From Lactobacillus equicursoris DSM 19284 = JCM 14600 = CIP 110162 (GTDB taxonomy: Bacteria > Bacillota > Bacilli > Lactobacillales > Lactobacillaceae), in the NCBI RefSeq assembly GCF_001434815.1, contig NZ_AZDU01000011.1, positions 1 to 36,644 on the forward strand: 36,644 nt of DNA, given 5' to 3'. Every line of letters begins with the position of its first letter. Within the stretch, counting starts at the first letter, position 1. A program made the position numbers and the translations under genes. Below, piece by piece: positions 33,234-36,644 of the stretch. A model generated the notes under the pieces. The model had not been told where the DNA came from, made no database searches, and worked only from the letters and a program-made list of their open reading frames with translations.

Positions 33234-33266
33234 AAAAATCTGCCCACATGACGTGAGCAGATTTTT
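33234..33266. terminator. Bidirectional terminator between PAP2 and MFS genes
   Basis: AAAAATCTGC / GCAGATTTTT with an inner CCAC/GTGA pairing lies between two convergent genes. Confidence 0.9.
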
Positions 33267-33283
33267 GTTTGCATTCATTTTAA

Positions 33284-34732
33284 CTAGTCCTTCTTTTGTC
33301 GATAGATGTGGTTGAAGACCAAAGACAAAAGCAAGGCAATTAAAGAGACGATGTAGATTCCCCGCATGGCAGAACGCAGAATCTCCCGCAAAGGGGCCAA
33401 AACGGCTAGATCCAGACTTTTAGCTTGAACTGGGGAGACGATCTTGTTCATCATCTCACTGGTCAAGGACGGGTGTTTTTTCAGTCCACTGGCCACAAGC
33501 GCGTTGAAGGTCAGCCCGTAGACCACCATCAGCATGGTCTGGCCCAGGTACTTCATCAGGGTGTTAAAAGACGTTGCCATCCCCACTTGGCTGTCGTCAA
33601 CCACCATTTGGGCGCGAACCTGACTGGCCGTTGCCACGCTCCCAAAGCCGATCCCGTTGAAAAAGGCGATCAGGCAGAAGACCCAAAATGGCGTATAGGT
33701 CGGAATTAAGATAAAGGCCAGGTCAGCCCCAAGCAAAAGAAAGAGTGAGACGTCAAAGAACTTCTGCGTCCCCCACCGGCCCATCAGGTCTCCTGCCAAA
33801 AAGGACCCCGCGGTCCACATGATAGAGCTTGGCGTAATCGCGAAGCCGGCTAGCGAAGCGCTAACCCCATCGATCCCTTGCAGCCAGGTCGGGATGTAGA
33901 ATTCAAAGCCGATCACGACGCCGGACACCAAGAGCTGCAAGATGTTGACTGCCAAAAATTCCCGATTTTTTAAAACGGAAAAAGGAATAATTGGGTCTTC
34001 AGCCGTTTTTTCCGTCTTGATAAAGACCAAGAGGCTGACGGCGGCGACTGGCAAAAAGACCAGTAAGGTCCAGTTCAAACCTTTTTCCGCCTCTTGCAAG
34101 AGCAGCATCAAGGCCAGCAAGAAGACAACCAGGCTGATGCTGCCTTTTAAGTCCATGGTCAGGTTATTTTTAGCAAAATCTTCATGCAGGTAGGCAGCGA
34201 CCAGGAAAAAGGCGAATAAGCCAATTGGCACGTTGATCATGAAGACCCAGTGCCAGGACAATTGCTGCACGATAAAACCGCCAAGAAGCGGCGCAATGAC
34301 CGAGGCCATGCCCCAAAAAGCCGAGGTCAGCCCTAGCATCTTAGCCCGCTTGTCGATCGGGTACATGTCAGCTAATACCGTAACGCCGGCCGTCTGAATC
34401 GCCCCCGAACCAAGCCCTTGCAGCATTCTAAAGATGATCAGTTGCACCATCGACTGCGACAGGCCGCACAGAGCTGAGCTCACGACAAACATTCCAATAC
34501 CAAATAAAAAAACTGGCCTTCGTCCTATACTATCAGCCAGTTTCCCATAAATCGGCGTTGAGACTGCTGTCATCAGCAAGAAGATCGATACGACCCAGCT
34601 CATGATGGCCAGGCCATCCAGATCCGCAATGATGGTTGGCATCGCAGTCGATACGATGGTCCCTTCAATGGCGGACATAAAGGTCGTAATAAAAACGGCA
34701 AGCGTGACCATTTTCACGTTTGTTTTCTTCAT
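33284..34732 (-). CDS. MFS exporter, DHA2 (EmrB/QacA) family
   Basis: The protein has 482 residues from the ATG at 34732; a TTG 12 nt upstream coincides with the Shine-Dalgarno GGAG. It has 14 predicted membrane helices. Motif A-like GKLADSIGRRPVF follows helix 2, motif B RMLQGLGSGAI follows, and the motif C-like stretch SAFWGMASVIAPLLGG is in helix 5. The acidic residue in helix 1 (SAIEGTIV) corresponds to the D/E seen in DHA2 drug/proton antiporters. It probably exports a hydrophobic compound using the proton gradient. The substrate is unknown. No regulator gene is adjacent. Confidence 0.92.
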   Translation of the reverse strand: MKKTNVKMVTLAVFITTFMSAIEGTIVSTAMPTIIADLDGLAIMSWVVSIFLLMTAVSTPIYGKLADSIGRRPVFLFGIGMFVVSSALCGLSQSMVQLIIFRMLQGLGSGAIQTAGVTVLADMYPIDKRAKMLGLTSAFWGMASVIAPLLGGFIVQQLSWHWVFMINVPIGLFAFFLVAAYLHEDFAKNNLTMDLKGSISLVVFLLALMLLLQEAEKGLNWTLLVFLPVAAVSLLVFIKTEKTAEDPIIPFSVLKNREFLAVNILQLLVSGVVIGFEFYIPTWLQGIDGVSASLAGFAITPSSIMWTAGSFLAGDLMGRWGTQKFFDVSLFLLLGADLAFILIPTYTPFWVFCLIAFFNGIGFGSVATASQVRAQMVVDDSQVGMATSFNTLMKYLGQTMLMVVYGLTFNALVASGLKKHPSLTSEMMNKIVSPVQAKSLDLAVLAPLREILRSAMRGIYIVSLIALLLSLVFNHIYRQKKD

Positions 34733-34786
34733 TTTTATCTCCAACTAATTTATGTTACGTTATGTCTATTTATTCAGTTGTAAAAA

Positions 34787-35983
34787 TTATTTGTGCTTTG
34801 CCACAAAATCCTGCAGCTGCTCTATCCGGTCGGTCTTTTCCCAAGGCAGGTCCACGTCGGTCCGGCCAAAGTGGCCGTAAGCGGCGGTTTGCCGATAGAT
34901 TGGCCGGCGCAGGTCCAGCATCTTGATGATGCCGGCTGGGCGCAGGTCAAAGGTGGCCCGAACTGCTTCAGTTAACAGCTGGTCGCTGACCTTGCCAGTC
35001 CCGGCCGTGTCAATCATGACTGAGACCGGGTGAGCCACGCCGATGGCGTAAGCCAGCTGGACTTCACACCGGCTGGCTAAGCCAGAAGCGACGATATTTT
35101 TAGCTACATAGCGGGCAGCATAAGAAGCACTCCGGTCAACCTTGGTGGCATCCTTGCCGCTGAAGGCCCCGCCGCCGTGGCGGGCATAGCCGCCATAGGT
35201 GTCAACGATAATCTTGCGGCCAGTCAAACCAGCATCGCCCTTAGGACCGCCAATGACGAAGCGGCCCGATGGATTGATCAAGAATTTGGTATCATCGTCC
35301 AAGTACTTGGCTGGAATCACTTCTTTAATTACATCGTGAACCATCGCCACGCGAATTTCTTCGTTAGTAACTTCTTCGCTGGTTTGGGTGGAAATGACCA
35401 CGGTGTCGACCCGCTTAGGCTTCCCATCATCGCCGTATTCAACGGTGACTTGGGCTTTAGCGTCTGGCCGCAGCCACGGGAAGGTGCCGTCTTTACGCAG
35501 GCTGGCCACCTTGTGCATGAGCTTGTGAGCCAAAGAAATCGGCAAAGGCATCAGTTCTGGCGTTTCATCGATAGCGAAGCCAAACATCAATCCCTGGTCG
35601 CCGGCCCCGATTTGGTCTAGCTCATCGCTGTCATCTTGGTTCCGGACTTCCAAAGCTTCGTTAACCCCGCCGGCGATGTCAGGCGACTGCTTATCAAGTG
35701 CTACTAAAACGGCGCAGTTGTCGGCGTCAAAGCCCAAGGCTGGATCGTCATAGCCGATCTCCCGGATGGTTTGCCGGACGACTTTTTGGTAGTCGACTTG
35801 AGCCGTGGTTGAGATTTCGCCAAAAAGCAAAACCAACCCCGTCGTAACTGAAGTTTCACAAGCCACGTGGGCGTGCGGATCTTGAGCTAAAACGGCGTCC
35901 AAGATGGCATCTGAGATTTGGTCAGCGACCTTGTCTGGGTGGCCTTCAGATACTGATTCTGATGTAAATAAATGTTTTTCCAT
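34787..35983 (-). CDS. metK: S-adenosylmethionine synthetase
   Basis: The 398-residue enzyme has [10 protein letters not shown] (residues 9-18), the GAGDQG loop, the phosphate-binding glycine-rich segment [13 protein letters not shown], and normal family length. It makes S-adenosylmethionine from ATP and methionine in the cytoplasm. The ATG lies only a few bases after a GGGGG Shine-Dalgarno that is part of the SMK riboswitch, so translation should fall when SAM is abundant. The stop is followed within about 55 nt by the MFS gene start without an obvious terminator, so read-through is possible. Confidence 0.98.
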   Translation of the reverse strand: MEKHLFTSESVSEGHPDKVADQISDAILDAVLAQDPHAHVACETSVTTGLVLLFGEISTTAQVDYQKVVRQTIREIGYDDPALGFDADNCAVLVALDKQSPDIAGGVNEALEVRNQDDSDELDQIGAGDQGLMFGFAIDETPELMPLPISLAHKLMHKVASLRKDGTFPWLRPDAKAQVTVEYGDDGKPKRVDTVVISTQTSEEVTNEEIRVAMVHDVIKEVIPAKYLDDDTKFLINPSGRFVIGGPKGDAGLTGRKIIVDTYGGYARHGGGAFSGKDATKVDRSASYAARYVAKNIVASGLASRCEVQLAYAIGVAHPVSVMIDTAGTGKVSDQLLTEAVRATFDLRPAGIIKMLDLRRPIYRQTAAYGHFGRTDVDLPWEKTDRIEQLQDFVAKHK

Positions 35984-35989
35984 GTGTGT

Positions 35990-36064
35990 CCCCCTATAGA
36001 CTAGCTACACGGTTACAAGGCATCTTCACTTGGTAGTGAATCCTATCAGGACAAGACTTGTAAC
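35990..36064 (-). promoter_or_regulatory. SMK box (SAM-III) translational riboswitch of metK
   Basis: On the minus strand GTTACAAG (36057-36064) pairs with CTTGTAAC (from 36012). Conserved internal elements GATAGGA and AGATGCCTTGTAACC lie between, and the GGGGG Shine-Dalgarno (35990-35994) follows. This is the Lactobacillales SMK layout, where SAM binding pairs the Shine-Dalgarno with an internal anti-SD and blocks ribosomes. Confidence 0.9.
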
Positions 36065-36100
36065 AATAAAATTAAAATAATTTTCCATGTTCAGATTAAG

Positions 36101-36128
36101 AAAAAAGGATTACCCTACGGGCAATCCT
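36101..36128 (-). terminator. Terminator of the tRNA-Glu-Val unit
   Basis: On the minus strand GGATTGCCC / GGGTAATCC (one mismatch) with a GTA loop is followed by TTTTTT. It lies 10 nt past tRNA-Val. Confidence 0.9.
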
Positions 36129-36138
36129 CTCTGAACAA

Positions 36139-36211
36139 TGGAGGATATAGGGCTCGAACCTATGACCTCCTGCTTGTAAGGCAGATGCTCTCCCAGCTGA
36201 GCTAATCCTCC
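36139..36211 (-). tRNA. tRNA-Val (TAC)
   Basis: 73 nt. Acceptor GGAGGAT/ATCCTCC with discriminator A; anticodon loop CTTACAA with anticodon TAC. No encoded CCA. Confidence 0.96.
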
Positions 36212-36213
36212 AA

Positions 36214-36285
36214 TGACCCGTACGAGATTTGAACTCATGTTACCGCCGTGAAAGGGCGGTGTCTTAACCACTTGACCAACGGGCC
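36214..36285 (-). tRNA. tRNA-Glu (TTC)
   Basis: 72 nt. Acceptor GGCCCGT pairs with ACGGGTC; anticodon loop CTTTCAC with anticodon TTC; discriminator A. Two nt separate it from tRNA-Val, with which it is co-transcribed. Confidence 0.95.
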
Positions 36286-36303
36286 GTCTTCAGCACTCTT
36301 TCT

Positions 36304-36331
36304 AGTATACAGACTTTTTCTAGCTTTGCAA
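36304..36331 (-). promoter_or_regulatory. Promoter of tRNA-Glu-Val
   Basis: On the minus strand, TTGCAA (36326-36331) is separated by 16 nt from TATACT (36304-36309), close upstream of tRNA-Glu. Confidence 0.65.
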
Positions 36332-36403
36332 GTATTTCATGAAAGAATACGCTATTTTGAGTCTCTAATCTAAATTGTAAAATGAAAAAATAAAATGCAA
36401 AAG

Positions 36404-36428
36404 AAAAACCACGACCGAAGTCGTGGTT
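36404..36428 (-). terminator. Terminator with UUCG tetraloop after tRNA-Met
   Basis: On the minus strand AACCACGAC-TTCG-GTCGTGGTT is followed by TTTCTTTT. It ends the upstream Ser-Met tRNA transcript. Confidence 0.88.
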
Positions 36429-36433
36429 GCTTA

Positions 36434-36507
36434 TAGCGGCGGGGGGGATCGAACCCTCGACCTCCCGGGTATGAACCGGACGCTCTAGCCAGCTGAGCTA
36501 CACCGCC
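36434..36507 (-). tRNA. tRNA-Met (CAT), elongator type
   Basis: 74 nt. Anticodon stem TCCGG/CCGGG with loop TTCATAC, anticodon CAT. Acceptor GGCGGTG/CGCCGCT has G-U pairs at the end and at 6-67, with discriminator A. It lacks the three G-C pairs of initiator tRNA in the anticodon stem. The T stem GAGGG/CCCCC has one A-C mismatch. A tRNA-Ile2 with a lysidine-modified CAT cannot be fully excluded. Confidence 0.88.
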
Positions 36508-36513
36508 ATAATA

Positions 36514-36604
36514 CGGAGTGTGAGGGATTTGAACCCTCGATACAGGTTGTTACCCGTATACATGATTTCCAATCATGCTCCTTCAGCCGCTCGGACAACA
36601 CTCC
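36514..36604 (-). tRNA. tRNA-Ser (GGA)
   Basis: 91-nt class II tRNA. Acceptor GGAGTGT/ACACTCC with discriminator G, anticodon loop TTGGAAA with anticodon GGA, and a long variable arm (TACGGGTAACAACCTGTA). Confidence 0.96.
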
Positions 36605-36613
36605 ATAAAAAAA

Positions 36614-36644
36614 CTCCGCCTGTCAGACTCGAACTGACGACATC
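36614..36644 (-). tRNA. Partial tRNA (3' part only, probably Asn), cut by the window edge
   Basis: Only the T arm (GTCAG TTCGAGT CTGAC) and the acceptor 3' strand AGGCGGA with discriminator G are present. The G discriminator and the acceptor sequence fit tRNA-Asn, but the anticodon lies outside the window. Confidence 0.6.

Noticed and set aside
1-36644. Insertion sequences, prophage or plasmid genes
   Set aside because: No transposase, integrase, replication or phage-structural ORF is recognisable in any frame.

Overview
The window looks like chromosome of a low-GC Gram-positive lactic acid bacterium, most likely Lactobacillus delbrueckii or a close relative. The evidence is the comparatively high GC for a lactobacillus, the Lactobacillales-type SAM-III (SMK) box in front of metK, a leucine T-box in front of leuS, a phosphoenolpyruvate synthase, and LPXTG/sortase surface proteins. 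The species call rests on recall and style, not on a search. Almost all genes are on the minus strand. I see no insertion sequence, phage gene, CRISPR array or clear frameshift.

Layout. Positions 1-788 are a non-coding array of 42-bp repeats, with two units inverted at the left edge and 17 direct units after them. Next is a tightly packed minus-strand unit: a bifunctional penicillin-binding protein, yheA, yhaO, yhaN, yhaM (7957 down to 836). A plus-strand RluA-type pseudouridine synthase (8087-8947) converges on class II fructose-bisphosphate aldolase (9426-10337). Between them lies a second head-to-head array, made of 31-bp repeats with a related core.

Positions 10545-21428 are a cell-surface region. 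A five-gene sortase-dependent pilus operon (tip adhesin, backbone pilin, class C sortase, basal pilin, second sortase; 19434 down to 11424) sits between two paralogous L,D-transpeptidases. The distal L,D-transpeptidase is the last gene of a dacA-nnrD-ldt unit. A D,D-carboxypeptidase makes tetrapeptide stems and L,D-transpeptidases use them, so these genes plausibly act together on 3-3 peptidoglycan cross-linking.

The right part holds tRNA-Leu(CAG), an unrecognised protein with a duplicated helix-turn-helix-like module and long low-complexity segments, ppsA, a MurJ/YtgP-type flippase, leuS with its T-box, a PAP2 phosphatase, a DHA2 drug-exporter-like MFS protein, metK with an SMK riboswitch, and a tRNA cluster (Val, Glu, Met, Ser and a cut-off tRNA).

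The least explained items are the two families of head-to-head tandem repeats (42 and 31 bp, close to four and three helical turns), an orphan sigma-A promoter/terminator pair at 27896-28114 that may express a small RNA, the long leader of the pilus operon, and the duplicated-HTH/disordered protein.
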